From positions 1-64,000 of the forward strand of contig JAANXD010000076.1 of the NCBI GenBank assembly GCA_018263435.1: a stretch of 64,000 nucleotides of DNA, written 5' to 3'. Positions 33,723 through 43,279 of this stretch are shown in pieces (positions within the stretch are counted from its first letter, which is position 1; each line of letters starts with the position of its first letter). The notes under the pieces were generated by a model, which saw nothing but the letters and a program-made list of their open reading frames with translations, was not told where the DNA came from and did no database searches. The translations under genes and the position numbers were made by a program. Source of the DNA: Candidatus Scalindua arabica. Its GTDB lineage: Bacteria > Planctomycetota > Brocadiia > Brocadiales > Scalinduaceae.

Positions 33723-35662
33723 ATCAAATTAGAGGTTTGTTTTTGCACATCCTTCTTTTTGATACTAACAGGTTCTGTCAAGTTCCAGGTGGAGATAAAG
33801 TTTTTGTATATACCTTCCGCATCCAGGTCGAGAGTTTTTAAAATAATATCACGAGAGCCTTGTACCGTGAATCTGTCGGGGATACCCATTTTGTGTACAT
33901 TCTGAGTATTAATGCCTTTTTCAACCAGCAATTCCAGAATTGCCGAACCAAATCCCCCTACCTCGGTATGGTCTTCCACAGTAAGAACTCTTTGGTGTTT
34001 TCCGATAACTTTCATTATGAGATCCTCATCCAGTGGTTTAGCAAAACGAGCATTCACGACTGTGACATCAATACCTTTCTCGTCAAGCATATCAGCACAT
34101 TCCATGGATGGATATACCATTGCACCATATGCAATGATTACCCCATCCCGTCCTTCTCTTAATATTTCACCTTTGCCTATTTCAACCGGATTACAATCAT
34201 TATCCAGGCTGCCTTCCGGTATGTTTGCCCTTGGATAGCGTATTGCTGCCGGTATATTGAGCTGTACTGCCTTATGTAACATTGCCTTTAATTCAGCTCC
34301 GTCTTTCGGCGCCATCAAGGTTATTCCGGGTAAATGTCTCAGGTAGGCTATATCAAAGACGCCATTGTGAGTGGGACCATCATTTCCGACAATTCCAGCT
34401 CTGTCCAGCGCAAGCAGGATACCATTTTTTTGTAAACAAACGTCATGAAACACCTGGTCATATGCACGTTGTAAAAAAGTTGAGTATATTGCGGCAACAG
34501 GTTTAAGCCCTGCAGCTGCCATTCCATTTGCCAATCCAATGGCGTGCTGTTCACAAATTCCTACGTCAAAATATCTATCCGGAAATTCTCTGCTGAATGC
34601 ATCAAGCCCGGTTCCATCAGGCATTGCGGCTGTGATTGCCACTATATCTTTATTGGCCTCAGCGAGCTCAACAATTGTTTTGCCGAAAACTTTTGTATAA
34701 CTGACCTGTTTTGGATCCTTTGGCGTTTCTTTTACTTTCCCGTTATGCATCTTAAAATTGCCGGCACTATGATAACGTTCAGGATTTGTTGATGCAGGCT
34801 CGAAACCTTTGCCCTTTTCAGTAATTACGTGCAGTAATACAGGCCCTTCTACATTCTTAATATTTTGTAAAGTTTCAGTTAGCGTCTGAATGTTATGGCC
34901 GTCAATAGGCCCAAAGTAGTCGAAACCCAGGTCAACAAAAATCTGTCCCGGAGTAATTTCCCGCTTTAATGCTTCTGTGATATGTTCCAGAGTATGTTCC
35001 ATCCGTTTTCCAACAATAGGTAATGACTGTAATACATGGTGTACCTCTTTCTTAAAATCTGCATAAAGTGGAGTGGTACGGATTTTATTTATATGCTTTG
35101 CAATTGCACCGACTGTGTTAGAGATCGCCATTTTATTATCATTAAGAATTACGATCAGATTCTTTTTTAAATGTCCTGCATGGTTGAGTGCCTCAAGTGA
35201 CATTCCGGCACCCATTGCTGCATCTCCAACGACGGCAATAATTGTTCTATCAATGTTATTTATTTTATCAGCACAAGCAATGCCAAGGGCAGCAGAGATT
35301 GCATGTCCGCTGTGGCCACAGGTAAAAGGGTCATATTCACTTTCCTTTATATCAGGAAAACCGCTTAGTCCCTTATACTGTCTTAAAGTTGGGAATACTT
35401 TTCTCCTACCTGTAAGCAATTTATGTACGTAAGTTTGATGTCCGACATCCCAGACCAGCTTATCATTAAGAAAATCAAATGTACAATGCAAGGCGATGGT
35501 AAGTTCAACAACTCCCAGATTTGAAGATAGATGGCCGGGATTTTTAGAAACAACATCAATTATTTCTTCTCTTATTTCCTGTGCTAAAACTGCCAAATCT
35601 TCAGCGTCCAGTTGTTGCAAGTCCTTCGGGGAGTCAATTTTTTCTAATATTCTTTGTGACAA
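33719..35662 (-). CDS. dxs: 1-deoxy-D-xylulose-5-phosphate synthase
   Basis: 647 residues, full length. It joins pyruvate and glyceraldehyde 3-phosphate with TPP in the first step of the MEP isoprenoid pathway. Marks are VWDVGHQTYVHKLLTGR, the TPP motif VGDAAMGAGMSLEALNHAG...ILNDN, FDVGICEQHAIGLANGMA and DHTEVGGFGSAI. In many bacteria ispA sits between xseB and dxs; here the gap is only about 50 bases and ispA is absent. The gene overlaps nadK by four bases. Confidence 0.96.
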   Translation of the reverse strand: MSQRILEKIDSPKDLQQLDAEDLAVLAQEIREEIIDVVSKNPGHLSSNLGVVELTIALHCTFDFLNDKLVWDVGHQTYVHKLLTGRRKVFPTLRQYKGLSGFPDIKESEYDPFTCGHSGHAISAALGIACADKINNIDRTIIAVVGDAAMGAGMSLEALNHAGHLKKNLIVILNDNKMAISNTVGAIAKHINKIRTTPLYADFKKEVHHVLQSLPIVGKRMEHTLEHITEALKREITPGQIFVDLGFDYFGPIDGHNIQTLTETLQNIKNVEGPVLLHVITEKGKGFEPASTNPERYHSAGNFKMHNGKVKETPKDPKQVSYTKVFGKTIVELAEANKDIVAITAAMPDGTGLDAFSREFPDRYFDVGICEQHAIGLANGMAAAGLKPVAAIYSTFLQRAYDQVFHDVCLQKNGILLALDRAGIVGNDGPTHNGVFDIAYLRHLPGITLMAPKDGAELKAMLHKAVQLNIPAAIRYPRANIPEGSLDNDCNPVEIGKGEILREGRDGVIIAYGAMVYPSMECADMLDEKGIDVTVVNARFAKPLDEDLIMKVIGKHQRVLTVEDHTEVGGFGSAILELLVEKGINTQNVHKMGIPDRFTVQGSRDIILKTLDLDAEGIYKNFISTWNLTEPVSIKKKDVQKQTSNLI

Positions 35663-35713
35663 TTTATTTTTCCTTAATTATTGCCCTGAAGACTTAACTT
35701 GTATTTCTTACTG

Positions 35714-35974
35714 TTATTTTTCATTGGAGGAAGATTCCATATCACCGGATTTTTTCAGTTTAAATTCTTCTGTACGGATATCTCCGGTTGAATTTTTTAA
35801 TAAGATATTAATCTTCTTTTCTGCTTTTTCCAGGATTTGATAGCATTGCTTATATATTTTAATACCCTTTTCGTATTTTGCAAGTGTTTCATCTAATGCC
35901 AGATCACTTGTTTCAAGCTGTTCAACTATTTCTTCAAGCTCTTTCAGGGATGTTTCAAAGTCTGGTTTCTTCAT
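35714..35974 (-). CDS. xseB: Exodeoxyribonuclease VII small subunit
   Basis: 86 residues with FETSLKELEEIVEQLETSDLALDETLAKYEKGIKIYKQC, the two-helix hairpin of XseB. It binds XseA to form the enzyme that cuts single-stranded DNA into acid-soluble pieces. It starts one base after the end of xseA. The C-terminal 25 residues are an extra charged tail. Confidence 0.92.
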   Translation of the reverse strand: MKKPDFETSLKELEEIVEQLETSDLALDETLAKYEKGIKIYKQCYQILEKAEKKINILLKNSTGDIRTEEFKLKKSGDMESSSNEK

Positions 35975-37237
35975 TTATGCCTCTGTAGAGAGGATTGTAG
36001 AGATAACTCTACCTTTAGAAAAATTTGTTTTAATCTTGTCCCCTTTATTTAATCCTTTTGCCTCTCGAAGAGATTTATTGTCTACCAGTCTGGTGGTAAT
36101 GGTATATCCTCTTTTCAAAACGTTCAAAGGGCTTAGGCTTTCCAGTTTACCTGCAATTCCTGATAATTTTTCACGTTCAGTGTTTAACGTATGTGTGATA
36201 TTTATATTAAGCCTCTGGGCAAATTCATCCAACCTTTGTTGCCATCTGCAAAGCCTGTCAAATGGTTGTTTCATAGCATAGCTATTCGCAACTCTGACAA
36301 GTCTTTCCTTTGACAGCCTTAACTTACCGGTCAGGGATTGCAAGAGCCTTGTGTTAAGTTTTTCTAACATGTCGAGGAGTAAATCTTTTCGAGGAACAAC
36401 CAGTTCCCCTGCTTCGGAAGGGGTAAGGGCTCTTTTATCAGCTACCAGGTCAGCTATTGTTAAATCAATCTCGTGTCCGACAGCAGAGATAACGGGTATC
36501 CTGGAACTATATATGCTCCTTGCAACAACTTCTTCATTAAACGCCCACAGGTCTTCCAGGCTGCCGCCCCCTCTACCTGCTATGATTACGTCTATATCGG
36601 TTAAGGCATTTAGTGCTGTTATTGCTTCGGCAATTTCTTGTGCGGCACCTTCCCCCTGAACCTTTACCGGGTAAATGAGTATCTCGACGTTGGCAAAACG
36701 ACGATCTATAATATTTAGAATGTCTTTGATCGCTGCACCGGTTGGTGACGTTACTATTCCAATCTTCTTAGGAATAAACGGGATGGGTTTTTTATGAGTT
36801 TGATCAAACAGGCCTTCCTTTTCCAGTTTTTCTTTTAATTGCTGGAAGGCAAGTTGCAGAGCACCTATCCCCTTTGGTTCTATTTTGTTAATTATTAGCT
36901 GATATTGTCCTCGTGGTTCATAAACTGTAACTGAACCAAAAGATATTACTTCCATTCCATCTTTTAACTCAAATTTTATTTTGTTTGCAATATTTTTGAA
37001 AACAACTGCCTGCAATTGAGAACCTTTGTCTTTGAGTGTTAAATAAATATGCCCGGAGCCTGGCTTCCTTACATTAGATATTTCACCTAAGATACTCACA
37101 TTAGAAAAATTGCATTCCAGGGAGGCTCTTATTTTTCTTGTGATTTGAGAAACAGTAAAAAACTTCTCGATCTTTTCTTTACTAAAAACTTCCTGTTCCT
37201 CTTGATCTGTCTTAATATCCAGGAAACTGTCAAACAT
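35975..37237 (-). CDS. xseA: Exodeoxyribonuclease VII large subunit
   Basis: 420 residues. The N-terminal OB domain (residues about 25-125; SNVSILGEISNVRKPGSGHIYLTLKD) binds single-stranded DNA. The catalytic domain has IGIVTSPTGAAIKDILNIIDRR and GRGGGSLEDLWAFNEE, then SAVGHEIDLTIADLVADKRALTPS. A coiled-coil stretch and the C-terminal LKRGYTITT follow. It is complete, and abuts xseB with no gap. Confidence 0.95.
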   Translation of the reverse strand: MFDSFLDIKTDQEEQEVFSKEKIEKFFTVSQITRKIRASLECNFSNVSILGEISNVRKPGSGHIYLTLKDKGSQLQAVVFKNIANKIKFELKDGMEVISFGSVTVYEPRGQYQLIINKIEPKGIGALQLAFQQLKEKLEKEGLFDQTHKKPIPFIPKKIGIVTSPTGAAIKDILNIIDRRFANVEILIYPVKVQGEGAAQEIAEAITALNALTDIDVIIAGRGGGSLEDLWAFNEEVVARSIYSSRIPVISAVGHEIDLTIADLVADKRALTPSEAGELVVPRKDLLLDMLEKLNTRLLQSLTGKLRLSKERLVRVANSYAMKQPFDRLCRWQQRLDEFAQRLNINITHTLNTEREKLSGIAGKLESLSPLNVLKRGYTITTRLVDNKSLREAKGLNKGDKIKTNFSKGRVISTILSTEA

Positions 37238-37287
37238 TTTATTATAGTAGTTGTTTGTATATTAGATGAATTTAAGAAATAGATAAT

Positions 37288-38085
37288 CTAGTAATTGTCA
37301 TTTTCAGTAATTCTGACCCTTTTTATTCCTTCCGCTTTCCCTGTTTCCTTGTTTATGGCTATGACTACTCCTTCTATATGTAGGTCATTCTCGGCTATAT
37401 CATAGCGAGTTGGTACTTGAGTTACAATTGATTTTAATACACGGTCGACGTCCCTTCCCAGGATCGACTCGTGTGGGCCTGTCATACCCAAATCTGTAAT
37501 ATATCCCGTTCCTTTAGGCAGGATTTTCTCATCAGATGTCTGTATGTGTGTATGGGTACCAACAACAGCACTCACCCTGCCATCTAAATACCACCCCATT
37601 GCTATTTTCTCAGATGTTGCTTCGGCATGCATGTCTACGATTATTATGTTTGTCAGTTTTGAAAGTTCTTCTATTGCAGCATCTGCTGCTCTGAACGGGC
37701 AGTCTATCGGTTTCATGAAAATTCGGCCCAGGAGATTGATTATGCCAATAAAATAGCCCTCTTTTGTTTTAATGGCAACAGAACCTCTGCCATGAGCTAA
37801 TGGAGAATAATTTGCGGGCCTGAGTAACCTTTGGTCAGATTGCAATAAATCGTAAATTTCTTTTCTTTTCCAAACATGATCACCCATTGTAATTACATCT
37901 ATGCCATAAGAGAAAAGTTTCTTTGCAATATTTACGGTTATTCCAGAGCCGCCTGCTGCATTTTCTGCGTTTGCTATGCAGAAACCTATATTTTGTTCCT
38001 TAATAAAGTTCTTAAGTTTTTTTTCTAAAATCTTCCTTCCCGGCTGCCCTACAATGTCGCCTATTGCGAGAATGTTTAATTGCAT
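37288..38085 (-). CDS. ymdB: TIGR00282 metallophosphoesterase (YmdB-like cyclic nucleotide phosphodiesterase)
   Basis: 265 residues, the usual size. Metal ligands are visible in GDIVGQPGRK, ANAENAAGGSGIT, MGDHVWKRKE, VDMHAEATSEK and VVGTHTHIQTSD, with GMTGPHESILG near the end. YmdB-type enzymes hydrolyse 2',3'-cyclic nucleotides in vitro and affect RNA turnover and biofilm in Bacillus. It lies 50 bases upstream of xseA on the same strand, as in many genomes where it accompanies RNA or DNA metabolism genes. Confidence 0.88.
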   Translation of the reverse strand: MQLNILAIGDIVGQPGRKILEKKLKNFIKEQNIGFCIANAENAAGGSGITVNIAKKLFSYGIDVITMGDHVWKRKEIYDLLQSDQRLLRPANYSPLAHGRGSVAIKTKEGYFIGIINLLGRIFMKPIDCPFRAADAAIEELSKLTNIIIVDMHAEATSEKIAMGWYLDGRVSAVVGTHTHIQTSDEKILPKGTGYITDLGMTGPHESILGRDVDRVLKSIVTQVPTRYDIAENDLHIEGVVIAINKETGKAEGIKRVRITENDNY

Positions 38086-38167
38086 TTAGAAATTTCTGAA
38101 TAGAATTGCATAAGTTCATTTTGTGAGCAAACAATTTTTACAAGGCATTTCAAGTATACGCGCCTTT

Positions 38168-38647
38168 CTAGTTTGCAAATTTTTGTTGAAGTAGTTTCTC
38201 TACATCAGAAGGTACAAACTTAGAAATATCACCCCCTAAGCTGACGGCTTCTTTAATCAGGCTGGAATTTAAGAATGAGTATTCCTGGCTCGTCATTATG
38301 AAAACTGTTTCTATATCTGTTTTTAATACACGGTTTGTAAGTGCTCTCTGAAATTCATATTCGAAATCAGATACCGTCCTGATACCTCTAAGTATTACAT
38401 TAGTTTGCATTTCCTTCATGTAGTCTGTCAACATCCCTTCAAAACTATCGACTTTAATGTTCGAAATATTTTTGGTGTTTTTTGAGATCATATCCATTCG
38501 TTCGTTGATTGTGAACAAAGGATCCTTTAGCGGGTTGTGGCCAATGGCGACTACAAGCTCATCAAAGATCTTACTGCCACGTTTAATTACATCAAGATGA
38601 CCATAAGTAACAGGATCAAATGTACCCGGATAAACTGCCCTTCTCAT
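38168..38647 (-). CDS. coaD: Pantetheine-phosphate adenylyltransferase
   Basis: 159 residues. The nucleotidyltransferase motif TFDPVTYGHLDVIKRG (T/HxGH) is at the start, RGIRTVSDFEYEFQRALTNR binds substrate, and YSFLNSSLIKEAVSLGGDISKFVP gives the closing loop, where most homologues have SSS. It makes dephospho-CoA from 4'-phosphopantetheine and ATP, the fourth step of CoA synthesis. It lies 36 bases after the lptD stop on the same strand. Confidence 0.95.
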   Translation of the reverse strand: MRRAVYPGTFDPVTYGHLDVIKRGSKIFDELVVAIGHNPLKDPLFTINERMDMISKNTKNISNIKVDSFEGMLTDYMKEMQTNVILRGIRTVSDFEYEFQRALTNRVLKTDIETVFIMTSQEYSFLNSSLIKEAVSLGGDISKFVPSDVEKLLQQKFAN

Positions 38648-38683
38648 GATATGTTTAAAAATTGATAGCTTATTTTTGCCCTA

Positions 38684-41632
38684 TTAATCATCTAACCGTT
38701 CACCTAACCGTTCACCTACAGCAGAAAAACCTCCAAACGGGTCTGCTGAACTGAAGGTGCTGTATGGTTGTATTATATCTTGTATTGCTTTTATTGCTAA
38801 TATTCCACGTGGTACGACAGTAATCGTGAATATATTATCATCTCTGAAGTCAAGTGAGCTTATGCTTACATTAGCAATCCAATCATGGAATAATCTTGAA
38901 GCACTGAAACCCGCAAATAAGGTTTCAGCTGGGTTTTCTCCGGTTCCAAGGGCATATTGCTGAGATATGCCCCAAGACCATTTATCGTTACCAATTGGTC
39001 TTGAATATGAAAAAGTAACCGGATTTAGTATGTCGTGGGCAAATCTTTGTTGAATTGAAATGTTTCCCCATTTTGGATGGTTATGTGTAATGCCCCAGTT
39101 TATAATGTCAAAACGGTTTTCATCTAGATTAAACTCGTTACCTGATGAATTGAAAGAGAGCCTCTCGCTGAATCTTAGACTAAAGTCCATCTCTATATAG
39201 CTATCTCTTTTTCTATTAAGGCCTGCGTTGCCTGGAAAAAAATAAGCTATGGTGTTAAAAGAAGCAATGTCTACAGAGGTTTTCTCTTCTCCCGTTTTTC
39301 CCCGTTTTGTCTGGAGTCTGCTGCGCAGACCAAAGCTGATTGAAGAATAGGTATCAAGCGCATCTGTCCCATCAAATTGATTTAAATCTTCAGGGTCCTG
39401 GGTGACTATCGGGATGGAATCAAAAGCTAATTCAGGTATTATGGTATGCCTCAGCCTGTTTATGTTCAGAAGTTTATTATAGATACTATAGGTTCGAGCA
39501 AATGACCTGGTGGTCTTAAATCCAATAGGGATCGCTACTCGTCCGCGCGGCGCACCCTCACCTTCATTGCGTCCGGTAACAGGATCCACCTTTACACTCT
39601 CGCTATAGCCGGTGAAACGGATTCCTATGTACGGGTTAAAATATTGACCAAGGAGGCGAAATGGAGCATTGAGCCTATTGTTGGTGTCAAACCTGATAGT
39701 TTCTTCCGGCGCAAACCTTGCTGGTGCTCTGTCAAAAACCCTTTCAGCCGTCAATAGGTCTCCACGGCTCAGAAACCTTTGTTCAGCTTTCTTAGGTGAA
39801 ATCCTGTCATACATCCTGTTTTGATATGCCAATTCCGTCTCAGAGGTTAGGTTTAGTATGTCATCCCACAAGGGCTCACCAATTATATTGTATTGTAATT
39901 CGGGTAGAGATTGGCCTTTTCTACTAAGCCTTCTTGAATCAATAAGTGGATCGTAGGTCCTTAACTGATGTTCAGCCAGGAATGTAAGCCCTCTGTTATC
40001 TGAAACTTTTCTTAAATAAAGAGAAGTATCCCTGCCCTTTTCACTCTTTAATTGCGACTGAAAGAATTCTCTTAAATAAGTCCTATCGCTAACATACGAT
40101 ATTTCCATATCTGCTATCCAGCCATTTTTAGTGAAAATACCGGATTCGTCATCGTCAGCACCAGTTTCACCATCGTCAGTATCGAATTCATCATCAAACA
40201 TCTTAGAAAGCGCCTGGGAAAGCATGAGTCTCTGCCGCCATAAAAAATGCCCTCTGGTTGTTGTATCTACCTCAGTGCCTTTAATACCAGTTTCATCATC
40301 ATCTTGCTGAAAGTACGCATCCAAAAGTCCAAAGGAATTTCCTATTTCGTATTCATACTCCACCCCCCCTCCTGGACCTTTCAACTCCCTGTAATCAAGG
40401 AATAGTTTTATTTCGCCCCAGGGGTCTATTTTTTCAGGGGCAAAGCCATTTACATCCCATTCAGTAAAGATAAACTTTCCATATCTATCAGTTGTTCCGG
40501 TGTCCCATTCTGCCAGCCGTTTTTTCTTTTTTCTCATGCTAAAGTTTGAAAATGGTACGTACATTATTGGAACTTTTCCTAAGTAAAATACGTTGTTTTT
40601 TGTGGAGCCGATCAAACTTTTTGGTGCTTTTGTAATTCTGAACTTCTTGAATTTAAAGCGGTAGTGAGGGTGTCCATAACTACAGAAAGAAAAATTCCCG
40701 TTTTTTACTTCATAGCGACCCTTATCTCTCTGCTTCATTTCTTCTCCAACTACAAAAGAAGGTGCAGTCTGCTTTAGAATAGGAGGCTTAAGTACTCTGG
40801 TAACTGTACTATTAATAAAAAGCGCTTTTCTTTCCTGGACGTTATCAAAGACCTTATCTGCTATTATTAAATCTTCTCCCTGTGTCAAGGTTACATTACC
40901 TTCTGCATAAAATTCTTTATATGACTGTTTTGACTCGCCTTTTTCGTCTTTTTCCAGATCCATATATAATATTGCGTTGTCAGCGTCCAGTGTTTCACCA
41001 CTCTTCTTAATCTTAACATTTCCTATTGCAACAATTACACGCGTATCACCCTCTTCCCAGGAATCAATGTCATCTGCAGTTATATCAATGAGTTCTCCAC
41101 TTGCTTCGGCATCAACACTTGCCAGTTGTTTGGTCTGATCCTGATATAGATCCTTTAATTTATGCTTGGAGGCAAACTCTTCCATTCCTTTGGCCCTGAT
41201 CTCTTCTCCCCGAGTGTATATATCCGATATCTTTTCTTCTTCAGAACTTTGTACTTTTGGTTTAAAAACAACGCCGGAAGTAGTAGTCAGTTTGAGATAC
41301 ACCTCTTCATATTTATCGAAGGAATCTTCCTGCATTAATGTTACATTGCCCTCACATAAAATATCCAGAGACCCTTCAGTAAATTGTGTGCTCTTGACCT
41401 CTGAAAACCAGAATATTGCGTTGTCAGCAGTGATTTGAATATCTCCCTGTTCAATCTTAGCACCTCCCACTGAAAATATTCTCATACCATCTTTCATCCA
41501 GGTAGATGCGCCGCCAGTTATGTGAATGGGATGCTGGGAGACATCTTTTTTTATGAGTGCACCCTGCGCAATGTTTTTATCGCAAAGTATTATTAAGGCT
41601 ATTAAAAATGCTGTAGTTACAAATAATCGCAT
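38684..41632 (-). CDS. lptD: LPS-assembly protein LptD (OstA)
   Basis: 982 residues. A signal peptide (residues 1-24, VTTAFLIALIILC core) precedes a periplasmic OstA/LptA-like jellyroll with repeated strands (ADNAIFWFSEV, LDADNAILYMDLE, and LTQGEDLIIADKVFD), and a large C-terminal barrel from about residue 300. LptD inserts lipopolysaccharide in the outer leaflet. Its presence argues for a true outer membrane with LPS-like lipid. The jellyroll part is long (about 250 residues), with an Asp-rich tract DEFDTDDGETGADDDE near 475 in an external loop. lptE is not seen. Confidence 0.88.
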   Translation of the reverse strand: MRLFVTTAFLIALIILCDKNIAQGALIKKDVSQHPIHITGGASTWMKDGMRIFSVGGAKIEQGDIQITADNAIFWFSEVKSTQFTEGSLDILCEGNVTLMQEDSFDKYEEVYLKLTTTSGVVFKPKVQSSEEEKISDIYTRGEEIRAKGMEEFASKHKLKDLYQDQTKQLASVDAEASGELIDITADDIDSWEEGDTRVIVAIGNVKIKKSGETLDADNAILYMDLEKDEKGESKQSYKEFYAEGNVTLTQGEDLIIADKVFDNVQERKALFINSTVTRVLKPPILKQTAPSFVVGEEMKQRDKGRYEVKNGNFSFCSYGHPHYRFKFKKFRITKAPKSLIGSTKNNVFYLGKVPIMYVPFSNFSMRKKKKRLAEWDTGTTDRYGKFIFTEWDVNGFAPEKIDPWGEIKLFLDYRELKGPGGGVEYEYEIGNSFGLLDAYFQQDDDETGIKGTEVDTTTRGHFLWRQRLMLSQALSKMFDDEFDTDDGETGADDDESGIFTKNGWIADMEISYVSDRTYLREFFQSQLKSEKGRDTSLYLRKVSDNRGLTFLAEHQLRTYDPLIDSRRLSRKGQSLPELQYNIIGEPLWDDILNLTSETELAYQNRMYDRISPKKAEQRFLSRGDLLTAERVFDRAPARFAPEETIRFDTNNRLNAPFRLLGQYFNPYIGIRFTGYSESVKVDPVTGRNEGEGAPRGRVAIPIGFKTTRSFARTYSIYNKLLNINRLRHTIIPELAFDSIPIVTQDPEDLNQFDGTDALDTYSSISFGLRSRLQTKRGKTGEEKTSVDIASFNTIAYFFPGNAGLNRKRDSYIEMDFSLRFSERLSFNSSGNEFNLDENRFDIINWGITHNHPKWGNISIQQRFAHDILNPVTFSYSRPIGNDKWSWGISQQYALGTGENPAETLFAGFSASRLFHDWIANVSISSLDFRDDNIFTITVVPRGILAIKAIQDIIQPYSTFSSADPFGGFSAVGERLGERLDD

Positions 41633-41726
41633 AATAGTTATATCGAGAATTTCTAGCTTTTTAATTCAGGATTTATTTGTCGATATGCCTTAAAGAGGTT
41701 TAATGTAAAAATATAAATGTAAAAAA

Positions 41727-42869
41727 CTAATTATTAGATGTGCTTAGGAAATTATTAATTGAGTTTATAACGTAGTCTTGTTCTTCTTTTGTTATTTCCG
41801 GAAAGATTGGAAGTGACACTATTTCCTTAGCTGCATTTTCTGCTTCTGGCAGATCTCCCTCTTTGTATCCGAGATGTGCCAGGCATTTTTGTAAATGTTG
41901 GGGAACTGGATAATGTACTGCCGTGCCAATATTGTTTGCCGTTAAGTGTTCCATAAGCCTGTCCCTCTCTTTTGTCCTGATTACGTATTGGTGAAAAACA
42001 TGCTTGTTGAAGCTCATGGTTTCCGGCGTTGCTAAATCCAGCTCCTTCATTTTCTGAGAATAATACGAGGCTTTTTCTCTTCGCTTTTCACACCAAAGCT
42101 CTATATGCCCGAGTTTTTTGATAAGGACAGCTGCCTGTATGGTATCCAGCCTGCCATTGATGCCGATGATGGAATAGTAATTCTTTGGTTTGCCGCCATG
42201 AATCCTCAACATATAAATCAATTCTTCCAGCTCATCACTGCTGCATGTAATCATCCCGCCATCTCCTAAGCCGCCAAGATTCTTACTCGGGAAAAACGAA
42301 AAACATCCCAAATCACCAATTGAACCTGATTTCTTATCCTTGTATTCAGCTCCAATGGCTTGTGCTGAATCTTCTATTACCCTGATATCATGTTTTTTCG
42401 CTATTTCCAGTATCGGATCCATATCGGCACATTGTCCGTATATGTGAACGGGAATAATGGCTTTTGTTTTTTTGCTTATGCATTTTTCTATCAGATCCGG
42501 CCTTATATTGAATGATTCCGGTTCAATATCCACAAAAACAGGTTTTGCGCCAGTATTACAAATAGACCCTACTGTAGCAAAGAATGTAAAGGGCGATGTA
42601 ATAACTTCATCACCATCTCCAATTCCCAATGATTTGAGCGCCAGAAGCAATGCATCGGTTCCCGAAGAGACGCCAATCGCATGTTTCGTGTTACAGTATG
42701 AGGCAAAAAGGTTTTCAAACTCTTTAACCTGAGGGCCTAAAATAAACGCCTGACTTTCCAGGACATCCTGTATAGCGGAGTCTACCTCTCCCTTTATGCT
42801 ATGATATTGACGCTTTAAATCAACTAATGGAACCCGTGTTATTGTTTTCTCACCAACAGCAGAACTCAT
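41727..42869 (-). CDS. DegT/DnrJ/EryC1/StrS sugar aminotransferase
   Basis: 380 residues. RVPLVDLKRQYHSIKGEV is the classic start, VSSGTDALLLALKSLGIGDGDEVITSPFTF follows, and the PLP Lys is in CFSFFPSKNLGGLGDGG (about residue 196). IEDSAQAIGAEY supplies the Asp that holds the PLP ring. It transfers an amino group to a nucleotide-linked keto sugar, probably for surface polysaccharide or LPS, which fits its place just upstream of lptD on the same strand. WbpE-like UDP-sugar enzymes are the nearest type I recognise. Confidence 0.88.
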   Translation of the reverse strand: MSSAVGEKTITRVPLVDLKRQYHSIKGEVDSAIQDVLESQAFILGPQVKEFENLFASYCNTKHAIGVSSGTDALLLALKSLGIGDGDEVITSPFTFFATVGSICNTGAKPVFVDIEPESFNIRPDLIEKCISKKTKAIIPVHIYGQCADMDPILEIAKKHDIRVIEDSAQAIGAEYKDKKSGSIGDLGCFSFFPSKNLGGLGDGGMITCSSDELEELIYMLRIHGGKPKNYYSIIGINGRLDTIQAAVLIKKLGHIELWCEKRREKASYYSQKMKELDLATPETMSFNKHVFHQYVIRTKERDRLMEHLTANNIGTAVHYPVPQHLQKCLAHLGYKEGDLPEAENAAKEIVSLPIFPEITKEEQDYVINSINNFLSTSNN

Positions 42870-42936
42870 CCTATCTTTCCAAATAAGAACCAGTTAAGTT
42901 ATAAAATTAAACCTACTGCCTGCAGCTTTTTTACCA

Positions 42937-42978
42937 CTAAAAAAGTAAGGGCACATTGCCGACTCTCCTACTTTTTAG
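42937..42978 (-). terminator. Hairpin after the small basic gene
   Basis: On the minus strand CTAAAAAGTAGG (42978-42967) pairs with CCTTACTTTTTTAG (42950-42937) around a 16-base loop, right after the stop of the 29-residue gene. The 3' arm carries a run of six T; a separate U-tail is weak. Confidence 0.45.
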
Positions 42979-42979
42979 T

Positions 42980-43069
42980 TTATTTCTTCTTTCTTCTTGC
43001 CCGTCTTTTCAAGATGTATTTCTTCCTGTTGAGACGGTGCTTCTTCTTCCCTTCGAATCCGTTTGCCAT
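42980..43069 (-). CDS. 29-residue Lys/Arg-rich peptide, ribosomal-protein-like
   Basis: The ATG at 43069 has AGGAAAGGG just upstream. The peptide starts MANGFEGKKKHRLNRKKY and ends ILKRRARRKKK: over half the residues are Lys or Arg. Size and composition are like the smallest ribosomal proteins (for example bS22/COX24-domain or bTHX types), but I cannot match one exactly. The strong ribosome site, the own hairpin after the stop and the lack of alternative frames make it a real gene in my view. It lies between comEC (opposite strand) and the sugar aminotransferase. Confidence 0.5.
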   Translation of the reverse strand: MANGFEGKKKHRLNRKKYILKRRARRKKK

Positions 43070-43279
43070 AAAACCCTTTCCTGAAAATTTAATAGATAAA
43101 ATACAACAATTACTTGTTTGAATGAATCATTATGTTATGGTAATATTTTTTGATATCATATCCTTTAAGTCGTTAGCATTATACTATTTGTAATTAATAT
43201 TACAAGTGATTCTTTTCTAAAGTAGCCTTAATTCCCTTTTAATAAGAAATTACACAATTTTTGTCTATTTTAGCATAAA

